Shown here in pieces: positions 8,767-18,412 of a stretch of DNA of 64,000 nt. Each line of letters begins with the position of its first letter. Position 1 is the first letter of the stretch. Location: the NCBI GenBank assembly GCA_947624785.1, contig CANQLV010000001.1, forward strand, positions 124,001 to 188,000, read 5' to 3'. The translations under genes were made by a program, and so were the position numbers. The notes below the pieces were generated by a model. That model was not told the origin of the DNA. It did not search any database and saw only the letters and a program-made list of their open reading frames with translations. This stretch comes from Akkermansia muciniphila. Its GTDB lineage: Bacteria; Verrucomicrobiota; Verrucomicrobiia; Verrucomicrobiales; Akkermansiaceae.

Positions 8767-8930
8767 TCTGGATGATCGCTCGGAAAAAGCACTATTTTTA
8801 TTAGGTGAATAACCGGCCAGCCGTTCACGGGGCGGCACATGCTTTCACCGCAAACACGCACCAAACAGGCGTTTTCCCATATCAGCCCCCCCTTATGCCG
8901 AAACCCGGTCAAGGGAAGGTGACCGGCGCG

Positions 8931-9374
8931 TCAATTCAATCTCATGTACAAGAGCGGGTAAGGGTTTCCCTGCTCGTCATGAGCCGTTCTTTTATGGACT
9001 TGAAAGCCCATGTATTCATAAAAACCTCTGGCGAGCGGATTTTGCTCGTTCACGGCCAATTCATTGATGGAATAAGCTTCAATCCCATATCCCATCAATT
9101 TTTTACCGAGGCCTTTCCCCCGTTCTTCGCTTGCAATGAACAGCATTTCAAGTTTTTGGCCGCCAATCCCCATCAATCCGACAGGAAATTCATCTTCGTT
9201 CTCCGCAACGATCAGATGAGGTATTTCTCTTAAGGCTTGCGGAACGTATTCCCTGATATTTTCTATTTCGCTGTCCGACAAAAACAGGTGCGTTTCCCTG
9301 ACAGATTTTTCCCACAGTTCCATGAGCTGCCGTATCAGCGACGGAGTTCTTTCCTGGATTTCAATGATTCTCAT
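8931..9374 (-). CDS. GNAT family N-acetyltransferase
   Basis: This 147-residue single-domain protein has the GNAT core: a beta strand L-E-M-L-F-I followed by the acetyl-CoA loop E-E-R-G-K-G-L-G-K-K-L (R/Q-x-x-G-x-G/A), then N-E-Q-N-P-L-A-R-G-F-Y-E-Y-M-G-F-Q near the end, typical of small-molecule or protein N-acetyltransferases. The substrate is not readable. It lies downstream of a second GNAT gene on the same strand, 57 bp apart. Confidence 0.88.
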   Translation of the reverse strand: MRIIEIQERTPSLIRQLMELWEKSVRETHLFLSDSEIENIREYVPQALREIPHLIVAENEDEFPVGLMGIGGQKLEMLFIASEERGKGLGKKLMGYGIEAYSINELAVNEQNPLARGFYEYMGFQVHKRTAHDEQGNPYPLLYMRLN

Positions 9375-9431
9375 GTCCCGCTAAAAGCTGTCTTCATTAA
9401 TATCAGCTGCGCACTGGCAGCACTCCTTACC

Positions 9432-10031
9432 TTAAAAAATCCCGTACTTCTCCGCAGCCACGCTTCTTACTTCATCAAAAGTCTTCACTGCGGGCGGATT
9501 GTCCCGGTGGGCTCCCAGATGCTTTTCCATCCACACCATATCGTACCAGCGGCCGAACTTGTACCCGCACTGATGGAATTTCCCGGCAAATTGATATCCC
9601 AAACGTTCGTGAAATTGCACGCTGTCCCGCCCAAGCCAGGGGTCTTCCGCCTCCGGACAGGCAATGCAGGCATTTAGGTTCAGGATATTCTGCAAGGAAA
9701 GAATCTTTTCCAGCGCTGCGTACAATTCCCTCCCTATGCCCATTTTTTTCCGGTCTTCCCGGACGTAAACCGTCGTTTCCACGGCCCAGCGGTACGCGGC
9801 ACGGTTCTTGAAAACTCCGGCATAGGCATAACCTGAGATTTCCCCTTCCCTTTCGCAAATCAGGAAGGGGTATTTTTCCAGTACATGGCCGATTCTTTCC
9901 TGAAATTCCTGTACCTCCGGCACTTCATATTCAAACGTGACGGCTGTTTTTTCCACATACGGAGCATAAATTTCAAGCAGCTTTACCGCGTCCCGCCTTG
10001 TCGCAATCCTGATGGTATGATGACTTTTCAT
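9432..10031 (-). CDS. GNAT acetyltransferase, phosphinothricin acetyltransferase-like
   Basis: This 199-residue protein matches the Pat/bar-like GNAT group: I-R-I-A-T..D at the start, I-Y-A-P-Y-V-E-K-T-A-V-T-F-E-Y-E, G-Y-A-Y-A-G-V-F-K-N-R-A-A-Y, E-T-T-V-Y-V and the CoA loop K-K-M-G-I-G-R-E-L-Y. It ends F-H-Q-C-G-Y-K-F-G-R-W-Y-D-M-V-W-M-E, also characteristic. Such enzymes acetylate the amino group of phosphinothricin, methionine sulfoximine or related compounds. The ATG at 10031 was chosen because the family homology begins there; the frame extends 59 codons upstream without recognisable sequence. Confidence 0.87.
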   Translation of the reverse strand: MKSHHTIRIATRRDAVKLLEIYAPYVEKTAVTFEYEVPEVQEFQERIGHVLEKYPFLICEREGEISGYAYAGVFKNRAAYRWAVETTVYVREDRKKMGIGRELYAALEKILSLQNILNLNACIACPEAEDPWLGRDSVQFHERLGYQFAGKFHQCGYKFGRWYDMVWMEKHLGAHRDNPPAVKTFDEVRSVAAEKYGIF

Positions 10032-10104
10032 CCCGGTTCCCCGTCTTTTCCGATTGATCATCCCTGGGCCCAATGCCGCCATTCTAATTATTTCACATTT
10101 CCTG

Positions 10105-10457
10105 TCAATGGAGGGCATCCGGAAGTTGGCGCCTCCGGCAGGGAAAACACGGCCCGTCAAAATGCGCCTCGCCGGTTTCCAGCCGCCGGTCCTTCCTTTT
10201 AACGGCAAAAAGGAGCTCCATGGAAGGATGGCTGCGGATGCTTTGCTTCGTATGGAGTCCGCACTCCATGTTCAGGGACTCGTACGGGTTCTCCGGGAGC
10301 CATTTTTGGTAAAAGTACCTTTTGGCGGTCCAATGGCCGCGCCCCATAAAAATCCCAGCCTGGGCCTGACCGTCATTCCGGCATATTCGCCGGAGGGAAG
10401 AAGCGCCTGCTCCAACCCGTCTTTTTCAAGTGTGCCGCCCACAAATAGTTCAAAGGA
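10105..10457 (-). pseudogene. Frameshifted fragment of a GyrI-like effector-binding domain
   Basis: Two overlapping reading frames together resemble the effector domain of MerR/AraC-type regulators and GyrI. Frame one (10457 to about 10340) reads F-E-L-F-V-G-G, L-L-P-S-G-E-Y-A-G-M and G-A-A-I-G. The next frame continues in the expected order with Y-F-Y-Q-K-W-L-P-E-N-P-Y-E and S-M-E-L-L-F-A-V-K-R-K-D, typical of the domain end. The switch lies near 10335-10347. No DNA-binding part is recognised upstream. Most likely a decayed remnant; a sequencing error or a shifted single-domain gene are alternatives. Confidence 0.5.
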
Positions 10458-10877
10458 GCCATTCCGTCCATCATAGTTTCTGGACAAGAACAAAGAAGGG
10501 AAGCACGTTTCCCCTGGGCACGGAAGCCCGGGAATGGCAAGCCGCTGAAAGGGCATGGATATCCGCGGAGATCGTTTGATCGCCGGATTGCTTCCCTATT
10601 CCCCAGATGGCTTGTCCCCCCCCGGTTCACTGTCTTCACCGCCGGTTTTGCCATGCCGTTTTTCTCCTAATAAAATTCCGGTTTTCCCTGGCCGCTTGAA
10701 CCAATGCCTTCCATCCATGGACATACCGCCCCGTTTCCATGGCGGCTACAATATAAAAACCGGGCTTTTCACGGTCCTTCCCCTTCGTTTTCCCGGAGAA
10801 CAAATGTCCGCAAAAAGGCCGGATTCCCCGCGGAACCCGGCCATTGGAAAGGATACGGCATCGTGCCGAGCCCCGGC
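10458..10877. other. 420 bp without a recognisable gene
   Basis: Reading frames here are short and show no family motif on either strand. Together with the frameshifted fragment beside it, the stretch from 10032 to 10877 looks like a decaying region between the acetyltransferase genes and the 143-residue hypothetical gene. Confidence 0.5.
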
Positions 10878-11309
10878 TCAGGAATAAAACCCGATGTCCG
10901 GCTCCCGTTCCTGCCGCCTTCGCTTGAAATACGGGTTGCGGTAGCGGTGGATGCACTTGCTGGGGGCGCCGGGGGTGTAATGGAGGGGGGCCGCTTCCTT
11001 GGCGGCTTCCCTGCCCAGTATCTCCACAAAGTCCTTCAGAGACATTTCCAGGTCCGCATCATGGCATGCCAGAGCGGCGGACAGGCGCACCTTCCCGTTG
11101 TCATAGTCCACGTACATGGCGAACAGCGTGGTCTGGTACAGATGCCACGGTTCGCTTTCCAGTTCTCCGGACTGGTGCTGGCTGATGGCCTCCAGCAGCC
11201 ACGTCAGCGCGTGTTCCAGTTCCAGATTGTCCAGAACATCCCGGATGAGGGACGTTTCATGGCCGAAGACGGCCACGCTTTCCTGTTGTCTTGCCCTGTT
11301 GATTTTCAT
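10878..11309 (-). CDS. Hypothetical protein, 143 residues
   Basis: The family is not recognised. The ATG at 11309 is favoured by a good ribosome-binding site (AGGAGA about 9 bp upstream). The protein is soluble and acidic in the middle, with helical segments (D-V-L-D-N-L-E-L-E-H-A-L-T-W-L-L) and a strongly basic C-terminal tail (Y-F-K-R-R-R-Q-E-R-E). No signal peptide or membrane segment is seen. Codon use matches neighbouring genes, which supports it being real. It lies upstream of the decayed region and downstream of hpt on the same strand, with a 116-bp gap. Confidence 0.6.
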   Translation of the reverse strand: MKINRARQQESVAVFGHETSLIRDVLDNLELEHALTWLLEAISQHQSGELESEPWHLYQTTLFAMYVDYDNGKVRLSAALACHDADLEMSLKDFVEILGREAAKEAAPLHYTPGAPSKCIHRYRNPYFKRRRQEREPDIGFYS

Positions 11310-11425
11310 GTCTTGGTTCTCCTTTCCGGTTTCCCTTGTTGAGCGGGACGGCGGATGGCTCTGCCGCTCCAACTAGCTTGGACACTTTTTTTCAACAGGT
11401 TGTTCAATATGGATTTGGGAATTTG

Positions 11426-11947
11426 TCAGCCCATGTCCACTTTCCCAATGTAGGGCAATTCCCGGTAACGTTCATCCAGATCCATGCCGAAGCCTACAAG
11501 AAATTCATTTCCCTGCGTAAAACCTACGTAGTCAGCTTCAAACGGCACTTTCCGGCAGCAGTGCTTGTCCACGGCCACGGCGGTGAGAACCTGCCGCACC
11601 CCCTGCCTTTTCAATTCCCGGCAAACTTCGGCCAGGGTGGAGCCCGTATCCAGCACGTCATCCACCACCAGAACGGGCACGTCAGGCCGGAACGGCCCGC
11701 AGTCGCCATCCCATGCCACGGAGCCGGAATTTTCCATTCCGGCGTAGCTGGTGATCTTGACGGTTTTCACCACGGGCCGGGATTTCAAATGCCCTTTCAG
11801 CATCGTGGCGAAAGGGAGGGCGCCGTTCAGCAGCAGCAACAGAATATAGGGCCTGCCTGCCATGGCCGCGTCAATGGAGGCGGCCAGTTCCTTGACGCGC
11901 GCGCGGATGGCTTCCTCTCCAATCAGGGGTGTGATGGTGTAAGTCAT
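11426..11947 (-). CDS. hpt: Hypoxanthine phosphoribosyltransferase
   Basis: This enzyme salvages hypoxanthine (and usually guanine) by transferring the phosphoribosyl group from PRPP. The 173-residue length fits the family. The PRPP-binding motif V-L-V-V-D-D-V-L-D-T-G-S-T-L lies near residue 95. The N-terminal flexible-loop region K-I-T-S-Y-A-G-M and the purine-contact segment P-F-E-A-D-Y-V-G-F are also present. It ends with a D-L-D-E-R-Y-R-E-L-P-Y-I-G family tail. It appears monocistronic. Confidence 0.93.
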   Translation of the reverse strand: MTYTITPLIGEEAIRARVKELAASIDAAMAGRPYILLLLLNGALPFATMLKGHLKSRPVVKTVKITSYAGMENSGSVAWDGDCGPFRPDVPVLVVDDVLDTGSTLAEVCRELKRQGVRQVLTAVAVDKHCCRKVPFEADYVGFTQGNEFLVGFGMDLDERYRELPYIGKVDMG

Positions 11948-12042
11948 GGATACGGAAGCATGATAGCGTTCCTTGCAAGGAAATCAATCCTTGAAGGAGA
12001 ACGGTTGACGGCGGAAAATGCTTCCGGTATGTTGCGCCTGAG

Positions 12043-12609
12043 ATGATCTCCATCCCGAACTACCGCATGTTTTCAGGATTCCTCCTGGTGATTCTTCCGC
12101 TGCTGTGGCTGGGCGCATGCGCTTTTACATGGGTTTTCCTTTCCCTTCCTCCCCAGCCGGAAGTTACGGGAGAGAGCATAAGAGCCGTTTTCTCCCTTTT
12201 TGCCCCGTTTTTAAGCGTGGGAATCCTGGCGGTTCTGCTGGACATCTGGTTCGGCAGGAGGGTTTATGAAGTCCGGAACGGCTGGGTGCACACGGAAAAA
12301 AGGCTGTTCGGCCTGCGGCGGGATGCTTTTGACTATGATCCGGAGCTTTTGTCGGAATGCTCCGTGCTCCATGTGGACGAGCATGCCCCGTTGAGCGGGG
12401 AAGAACTGGAACGGCTGAGGCATGCAGGCGCCGCCATCTGCCGCAGGGGAAGAAAGGGGCCGGATATTGCGGGCCCCTGCTGGGTCTGCCGCCTCGTTTA
12501 CGACGGCCAGCTTCTCTTCCTGCTGGCGGCGCCTTCACGGGAACCTGCCGACCGGCTGGCGGAGTTCATGGCAGCCGTGATACGGACACGCCGGGAAAAA
12601 TGCGCGTGA
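12043..12609 (+). CDS. Hypothetical two-helix membrane protein
   Basis: The family is not recognised. The 188-residue protein has two N-terminal membrane helices (about residues 11-33 and 49-67) and a cytoplasmic or periplasmic domain of about 120 residues with a C-W-V-C-R-L-V-Y pattern near residue 145. Its 3' end overlaps the convergent gene at 12566-13153 by 44 bp. It diverges from hpt. No ribosome-binding site is obvious, but the hydrophobic N-terminus fits the chosen start. Confidence 0.6.
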   Translation: MISIPNYRMFSGFLLVILPLLWLGACAFTWVFLSLPPQPEVTGESIRAVFSLFAPFLSVGILAVLLDIWFGRRVYEVRNGWVHTEKRLFGLRRDAFDYDPELLSECSVLHVDEHAPLSGEELERLRHAGAAICRRGRKGPDIAGPCWVCRLVYDGQLLFLLAAPSREPADRLAEFMAAVIRTRREKCA

Positions 12610-13153
12610 TTTGCTCACAGACCGCTTCCGCCCCGGGAAGCGCGGGCCAGCCTTGCGGCTCCGGTTTTCCGTTTGGCGGGAACCGATAGCGGAATACCAG
12701 GTCTTCCGGCCCGGCCCGATGGGCAACAAGGCGGATTTTCCGCAGTTCCGCCCCGTTCCACTGCCGGAACAGGACGCCGTTGCCGTCCGCGGACGGCCCC
12801 AGGGACAACAGGCGCATATTCGTCAGGGCGTGCAGGACGGCGTTGGCCCGGCGCGTTTCCAAAACCGCGTTGATCAAAAGCATGCCGAGGAGGGCAACAC
12901 CCGAAAAGCAGCATATTCCCATGACCGCCAGCGCGAACATGGCCTCACCCGTCCAGACCGGAGCGGACGCCCCCATGCAACATCCCCTCCCCCATGCCGC
13001 GGCAAAGAAAACCAGGAACAGCGTTCCCTTCCATTCCTTCGCGGCCCTTCTCCTCCATCCACAGCGGGATTTCCCCTGCCACAGGATTTTTTCCCCCGGC
13101 AGCAGGCGTTCGGTCAGTCTGTCCCGTTCCTCCCGTGTCAATAATTCCTGCAT
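12566..13153 (-). CDS. Hypothetical membrane protein with an L-P-G-E-K-I-L-W-Q-G motif
   Basis: This 195-residue protein starts at the ATG at 13153. The N-terminal L-L-P-G-E-K-I-L-W-Q-G-K is often seen at the start of small bacterial PH-like membrane proteins. Two hydrophobic helices follow (around residues 45-65 and 70-100), then L-T-N-M-R-L-L-S-L-G, a strand-rich segment compatible with a bacterial PH-like fold. Function is unknown. The 3' end overlaps the convergent gene at 12043-12609 by 44 bp, so the transcripts would be antisense to each other there. Confidence 0.62.
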   Translation of the reverse strand: MQELLTREERDRLTERLLPGEKILWQGKSRCGWRRRAAKEWKGTLFLVFFAAAWGRGCCMGASAPVWTGEAMFALAVMGICCFSGVALLGMLLINAVLETRRANAVLHALTNMRLLSLGPSADGNGVLFRQWNGAELRKIRLVAHRAGPEDLVFRYRFPPNGKPEPQGWPALPGAEAVCEQITRIFPGVSVSRLP

Positions 13154-13412
13154 GTTTATCCTCTCCTTTTCCGCTTCTATACCAGACGGAGAGACGGCTT
13201 GCACCCCTTTTGTTCCGGGAAACGCCGGTCAGCCTTGCAGCGGCTGAATATTGAAACGAGCGTCCGCGAACTCTTTCCTGAAAGCCGTTATGTCCCTGCG
13301 GTCACGGCCGTTCAATGGCCGCCAGGGGCTTGCGGCGCTTCATCCGGCAGAGGGGGCGGAGGCGCATTTAACGGTAGCTTACCGCCGGGCCGCATGGTAA
13401 AGTAGGACAGAA

Positions 13413-16247
13413 ATGACTGATTCCCCTTCCAAGCGCCTTTTTATTCTGGATGGAATGGCTCTGGCCTATAGAGCCCATTTTGCCTTTTTCTCCAACCCCA
13501 TCCGCAATTCCAAGGGCGTCAACACGTCCGCCGTGTACGGCTTCGCCAATACGCTGCTGGGCATTCTGGAGCATGAACACCCCACGCACATCGCTGCCTG
13601 CTTTGATACTTCCGCCCCCACGGCGCGCCATGAGCTTTACCCGGCCTACAAGGCCAACCGGGAGTCCATGCCGGAAGATTTGAGCTACCAGATGCCCCTG
13701 ATTTTCAGGCTTCTGGAGGCCATGAACATTCCCATCCTGCGCTATGAGGGGTATGAGGCGGACGATACGATAGGCACGCTGGCCCGCATCGCAGACGGCA
13801 CGAAGGAGTTCCAGACCTACATGGTTTCCCAGGACAAGGACCTGGGCCAGCTCATTTCCCCCACCTGCTATTTGTGGAAACCCGGCAAGCGGGGCAACGA
13901 CCACGAGGTGGTTGACCTGGAAAAGCTCAAGGAACAATGGGGCATTGAACGCGCGGACCAGGTGATCGACATCCTGGCCCTGATGGGCGACAGCTCGGAC
14001 AATATTCCGGGGCTTCCCGGCGTGGGAGAAAAGACGGCCAAACTGCTGATCGGGGAGTTCGGCACCGTGGAGAACCTGCTGGCGAATGCGGACAAGCTGA
14101 AGGGGAAGCGCAGGCAGATCGTGGAGGAAAACGGAGCCTTGGCGACCCTTTCCAAACAATTGGCCACCATTGACCGGGACGTTCCCCTGACCGTGACCCT
14201 GCCTGAACTGGTCAAAAGAGATCCCAGTCCGGAAGAGCTGCTGGCCCTCCTTCAGGAGCTTGAGTTCCGTTCCATGCAGGCCAAGCTGTTCGGGAAAAAA
14301 GCGCCGGAAGCCAGAAAGCCCCCCCTCCCTGCGGACGATTTGTTTGCTCCGGCCCAGGCGGAACAGCTCCCGGAGGAGGCTCCCGCCGCCCCTGCGGCGG
14401 ACGCGCGGCAGAACGGCCCCGGCCAAATGGATTTGTTTGAGGAACGCCATCTGAAAACGGTGGATGATTTCAAGCATGAATACATTATTGCGGATACGGA
14501 GGAAGCCCGTTCCGCCATGGTTGCCGAGCTGGAAAAGCATGATTCCTGGTGCTTCGACACGGAGACGACGGGCCTGAATCCCCTTACGGACAATCTGCTG
14601 GGCGTCGCCTTCTGCGCGGAACCGCACAAGGCATGGTACATGCCCGTCTCCGGTCCGGCTGACCTGGAAGCGGTCAGGCCGCTTTTGGAAGGACCTGCGG
14701 AGAAGATCGGGCACCACCTGAAGTTTGACCTGGAAGTTTTGCGCGCCAACGGCATCCGGGTGAAAGGCCCCTTTTTTGACACGCTGCTGGCGCACGCCCT
14801 GATCGCCCCCGGCATGAAGCACGGCATGGATATTCTGGCGGAGAACCTGCTGCAATATTCCACCATCAAGCTGAAGGACATTGCCGCGCCGGGAGCCAGG
14901 AAGCGCGAGCTGGATACCAGCGGCATTCCCGTGGAGGTCATGGGCAAGTATTCGGCGGAGGATGCGGACATTACCCTCCAGCTTTCCGCCATCCTGAAAA
15001 AGCAGGTGAAGGAGAGCGGCATGCAGGAGCTGTTCCGCACGGTGGAACTGCCCCTTCTCCCCGTGCTGGCGGACATGGAATTCACCGGCATCCGCGTGCT
15101 TCCGGAATCCCTGGAAGAGGCTTCCGTCAAGGTGGGGGCCATTATTGAAGGCCTGCGGGAGAGGATTGAAGAGGCCGCCGGCCATCCCCTGAACCTGAAT
15201 TCCCCCAAGCAGCTCGGCGATTTCCTGTTCGGGGAGCTGGAGCTGGTGAAGAAGCCCAAGAAGACGAAGACGGGCCAGTTCGTGACGGATGAAGACACCC
15301 TCTCCGCCCTGGCTCCCCAGCATCCCATTGTGGCGGACATCCTGGCCTACCGGGAGAACATGAAGCTTAAGAGCACGTACCTGGATGCGCTGCCCAGGTA
15401 CATCTGCCCGCGGGACGGCCGCATCCACACCCAGTTCCACCAGATGCTGACCGCCACCGGGCGGCTGGCCTCCCAGGACCCCAATCTCCAGAATATTCCG
15501 GTCAGGACGGAACAGGGGCGCCTGATCCGCACGGCCTTCGTCCCCGCCTCCGGGGAATACACCATGCTCTCCGCGGATTATTCCCAGATTGAGCTGCGCA
15601 TCATGGCGGCGCTTTCCGGAGACCCCGCCATGTGCGAGGCCTTCAAGGAAGGCCGGGACATCCATACGGAGACGGCGGCCAGGGTGTACGGCATTCCCCG
15701 CGACCAGGTGGACGCCGTCATGCGCCGCGCGGCCAAGACGGTGAACTTCGGCATCATTTACGGTATTTCCGCCTTCGGCCTTTCCCAGCGGCTGGGCTGC
15801 CCCCGCGGAGAGGCCGCCACGCTGATTGAGAATTACTTCATCCAGTTCCCCGTGGTCAAGTCCTTCATGGAGGACCTGGTGCACAAGGCGGAACAGGCCG
15901 GTTACGCGGAAACGCTCCTGGGCCGCAGGAGAATGATTCCGGAGATTAATTCCGCCAACAAGACCATCAAGTCCGCCGCGGAGCGCACCGCCATCAACAC
16001 CCCCATCCAGGGCACCGCGGCGGATATGATCAAGATAGCCATGATCCATGTGGACAAGCTGCTGGAAGGCACCAGGTCCCGGCTTATCCTGCAAATTCAC
16101 GACGAGCTGCTGGTGGACCTGCACAAGGACGAGACGGAACTCATTCCAAAGATTGAGGAAGCCATGATCGGCGCCCTTCCCCTTCCCAACGGCGTTCCCA
16201 TTCTGGTAGAAGCCAGAACGGGGAATAACTGGCTGGAAGCCCACTAG
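13413..16247 (+). CDS. polA: DNA polymerase I
   Basis: This 944-residue enzyme fills gaps and removes RNA primers. All three domains are present. The N-terminal 5'-3' nuclease spans about residues 1-290, with Y-E-G-Y-E-A-D-D-T-I-G and G-D-S-S-D-N-I-P-G. The 3'-5' exonuclease retains D382 and E384 in F-D-T-E-T-T-G-L, so proofreading is probably active. The polymerase has motif A with D722 in D-Y-S-Q-I-E-L-R, motif B R-R-A-A-K-T-V-N-F-G-I-I-Y-G and motif C with D897 in H-D-E-L-L-V-D. An Ala/Pro-rich linker of about 60 residues separates the nuclease and exonuclease domains. It is a single gene. Confidence 0.97.
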   Translation: MTDSPSKRLFILDGMALAYRAHFAFFSNPIRNSKGVNTSAVYGFANTLLGILEHEHPTHIAACFDTSAPTARHELYPAYKANRESMPEDLSYQMPLIFRLLEAMNIPILRYEGYEADDTIGTLARIADGTKEFQTYMVSQDKDLGQLISPTCYLWKPGKRGNDHEVVDLEKLKEQWGIERADQVIDILALMGDSSDNIPGLPGVGEKTAKLLIGEFGTVENLLANADKLKGKRRQIVEENGALATLSKQLATIDRDVPLTVTLPELVKRDPSPEELLALLQELEFRSMQAKLFGKKAPEARKPPLPADDLFAPAQAEQLPEEAPAAPAADARQNGPGQMDLFEERHLKTVDDFKHEYIIADTEEARSAMVAELEKHDSWCFDTETTGLNPLTDNLLGVAFCAEPHKAWYMPVSGPADLEAVRPLLEGPAEKIGHHLKFDLEVLRANGIRVKGPFFDTLLAHALIAPGMKHGMDILAENLLQYSTIKLKDIAAPGARKRELDTSGIPVEVMGKYSAEDADITLQLSAILKKQVKESGMQELFRTVELPLLPVLADMEFTGIRVLPESLEEASVKVGAIIEGLRERIEEAAGHPLNLNSPKQLGDFLFGELELVKKPKKTKTGQFVTDEDTLSALAPQHPIVADILAYRENMKLKSTYLDALPRYICPRDGRIHTQFHQMLTATGRLASQDPNLQNIPVRTEQGRLIRTAFVPASGEYTMLSADYSQIELRIMAALSGDPAMCEAFKEGRDIHTETAARVYGIPRDQVDAVMRRAAKTVNFGIIYGISAFGLSQRLGCPRGEAATLIENYFIQFPVVKSFMEDLVHKAEQAGYAETLLGRRRMIPEINSANKTIKSAAERTAINTPIQGTAADMIKIAMIHVDKLLEGTRSRLILQIHDELLVDLHKDETELIPKIEEAMIGALPLPNGVPILVEARTGNNWLEAH

Positions 16248-16340
16248 GATTTCACGGAAGACCAGAGGTGCGGCCTGTACCGGCCGGTCCCGGTATTTTT
16301 GAATTGACGGAGGCCGCCCGATTACGGATTCTTCCGGATT

Positions 16341-18383
16341 ATGCACTCACCATCCCTGCCGGCAATTGCCCTGGCTGCCTGTTCCTGCGTTTGCTTTCAG
16401 GCCTCCGCTGCGTCCGTAACCTATCCGGGAACAACACCGGGAGCCCCCGCCGCCCACCGGGAAGGGGATGTCTATACGTTAAGCAACAATATCCTGAGCG
16501 CCTCATGGAAGGTGGACGGCAGCAGGCTGATTCCCCTGGGAATCGTGAACAAGGAGCGGGACGCCAAGAACGGAAACGCCGCCTCCGGCGGCCAGGCTCC
16601 GGAATTATTCCGCCTTTCCACGGAGAAGGAAGCCTACAACCTTCCCTCCTCCCGGTTTGTGATGGAGGGAGTTCCCGCCATCAGCGCATTGAAGGGACAT
16701 CCCGCCGGTCTCCGCCTGGGGGAACGACCGGAAGGAGCCGTTATTTCCGCCGTCTTCAGGGACAAAAACAGCGGGCTGGCGGTTCACTGGAAGGCGGAAT
16801 TGAGGGAGGGTTCCTCCTACGTCAAGGAGACCTACCGGATTGAAGCGTCCAAGGAGGTGGATTTAAAGAAAGTCCAGTTGATTGATTTGCAGGATCCCAC
16901 CCTGGCCGTGAAGGGCGCCGTACCGGGCAGCCCCCTCGTCAGCGAGCGGGAAGGCACGTTTGCAGGCATTGAACTTCCCGTGGCCAGGGCCCAGGCCGCC
17001 GGAGGAACGGGAACCGTGGGGTTTGACTGCAACCTCCCCATGGGCAGCGGCCATTCCCAGACGTTCACCACGGTGCTGGGCGTATGGCCGGAAAACCAGC
17101 TGCGCCGCGGGTTCCTTTATTATCTGGAACGGGAACGGGCCGCTCCCTACCATCAGTTTCTGCATTACAACGGCTGGTATGACGACGGCCTGGACCCCAC
17201 GGAAAAGACGCTCGTCAAGACAGCCGGGGAATACAGGAAGGAACTGGGTTCCCGCCATGTCAGGCTGGACGGCTTCGTGCTGGATGACGGCTGGGACGAC
17301 GTCAATGAAGACCTCTGGCAGCCCTCCACCAAAAAATTCCCGCACGGGTTTGAACCCGTAGTCAAGGCGGTCGGGAAGATTCCCTCCGGCTTCGGCATCT
17401 GGATTTCTCCGCTTGGAGGGTACTTCGGCCCGGAAAAGAGGGTGCAGCATGCCAAGGACAAAGGCATTCTTCCGGCGGACGCCGCCGGATTCGACCTTTC
17501 GTATCCCCAGTATTACAACTGGTTCAAGCAGCGCTGCTCCGACCTGATGAAGAAGGACAAGGTGACCTATTTCAAGTGGGACAAGGCCGGAGACGGCATC
17601 AGCCCCCATTTCATGGCCCTTCTTTCCATCGCCAACGACCTGCGCCGAGAAAATCCCCGCCTGTTCATCAACACGACGGTAGGCACCTGGCCCTCCCCCT
17701 TCTGGCTCAACCATGTGGATTCCACCTGGCGCAGCGGCACGGCGGACGTAGGCTGGACGGGCAAGGGAGACGACCGCGAACAGTGGATCACGTTCCGCGA
17801 CGGGGCCTGCTATAACGTCATCGTCAAGCCCGGCCCCCTTTATCCACTGAATTCCATCATGCACCACGGCATGGTGCTGGGCACCAAGTTCCAGGCCGCG
17901 CGCGTCAGCAAGGGAGAGGACGGAAAGCAGGACAACAGGGACCTGAAGAACGACGCCCGCATTTATTTCGGTTCCGGAGCCAATCTCCAGGAGCTCTACC
18001 TCACGCCGTCCATGATGGACAAAAAGGCGTGGGACGACGTGGCGGACGGGGCACGCTGGGCCCGGCGCTTCCAGGACGTCCTGGCCGACGCGCACTGGGT
18101 GGGCGGCGACCCGAACCGGCTGGAACCGTACGGCTATGCGGCCTGGAGCCCGCGGGGCTGCACGCTGGCGCTCCGCAATCCGGACGACCGGCCGCGGACG
18201 ATTGATCTGGATGCGTCAGCCGTCTTTGAACCCGTCAAGGGAGCGCCCGCCGTTTTCCCCATGAAGGCTTCCTATCCCGACCAGCGCGTCAAAACGCTGA
18301 ATTTGGAACAGGGCAAGCCGGTGAGCCTGGAACTTCAGCCCTTTGAAGTCCTGGTGTTTGACATGAGAACGAACGGACGCTGA
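16341..18383 (+). CDS. Secreted GH36-like alpha-galactosidase family protein
   Basis: This 680-residue protein has an N-terminal signal peptide (hydrophobic stretch ending A-S-A-A-S), an N-terminal beta-rich domain, then a TIM-barrel segment. Barrel motifs include F-V-L-D-D-G-W-D-D near residue 312 and Y-F-K-W-D-K with the likely nucleophile D414, as in the K-W-D motif of GH36/clan-D alpha-galactosidases. H-N-G-W-Y-D-D and S-T-W-R-S-G-T-A-D-V are also in the barrel. Related proteins are sometimes mislabelled enterotoxin. Substrate is likely alpha-linked galactose or GalNAc on host glycans; linkage cannot be told from sequence. Followed by a clear terminator. Confidence 0.78.
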   Translation: MHSPSLPAIALAACSCVCFQASAASVTYPGTTPGAPAAHREGDVYTLSNNILSASWKVDGSRLIPLGIVNKERDAKNGNAASGGQAPELFRLSTEKEAYNLPSSRFVMEGVPAISALKGHPAGLRLGERPEGAVISAVFRDKNSGLAVHWKAELREGSSYVKETYRIEASKEVDLKKVQLIDLQDPTLAVKGAVPGSPLVSEREGTFAGIELPVARAQAAGGTGTVGFDCNLPMGSGHSQTFTTVLGVWPENQLRRGFLYYLERERAAPYHQFLHYNGWYDDGLDPTEKTLVKTAGEYRKELGSRHVRLDGFVLDDGWDDVNEDLWQPSTKKFPHGFEPVVKAVGKIPSGFGIWISPLGGYFGPEKRVQHAKDKGILPADAAGFDLSYPQYYNWFKQRCSDLMKKDKVTYFKWDKAGDGISPHFMALLSIANDLRRENPRLFINTTVGTWPSPFWLNHVDSTWRSGTADVGWTGKGDDREQWITFRDGACYNVIVKPGPLYPLNSIMHHGMVLGTKFQAARVSKGEDGKQDNRDLKNDARIYFGSGANLQELYLTPSMMDKKAWDDVADGARWARRFQDVLADAHWVGGDPNRLEPYGYAAWSPRGCTLALRNPDDRPRTIDLDASAVFEPVKGAPAVFPMKASYPDQRVKTLNLEQGKPVSLELQPFEVLVFDMRTNGR

Positions 18384-18412
18384 CCCATGGGCCGCCGGCC
18401 ATTGAGCGCAAC

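Noticed and set aside
13368..16346. Minus-strand 992-codon frame across polA
   Set aside because: Antisense shadow of polA, caused by GC-rich codon use; no family motifs.
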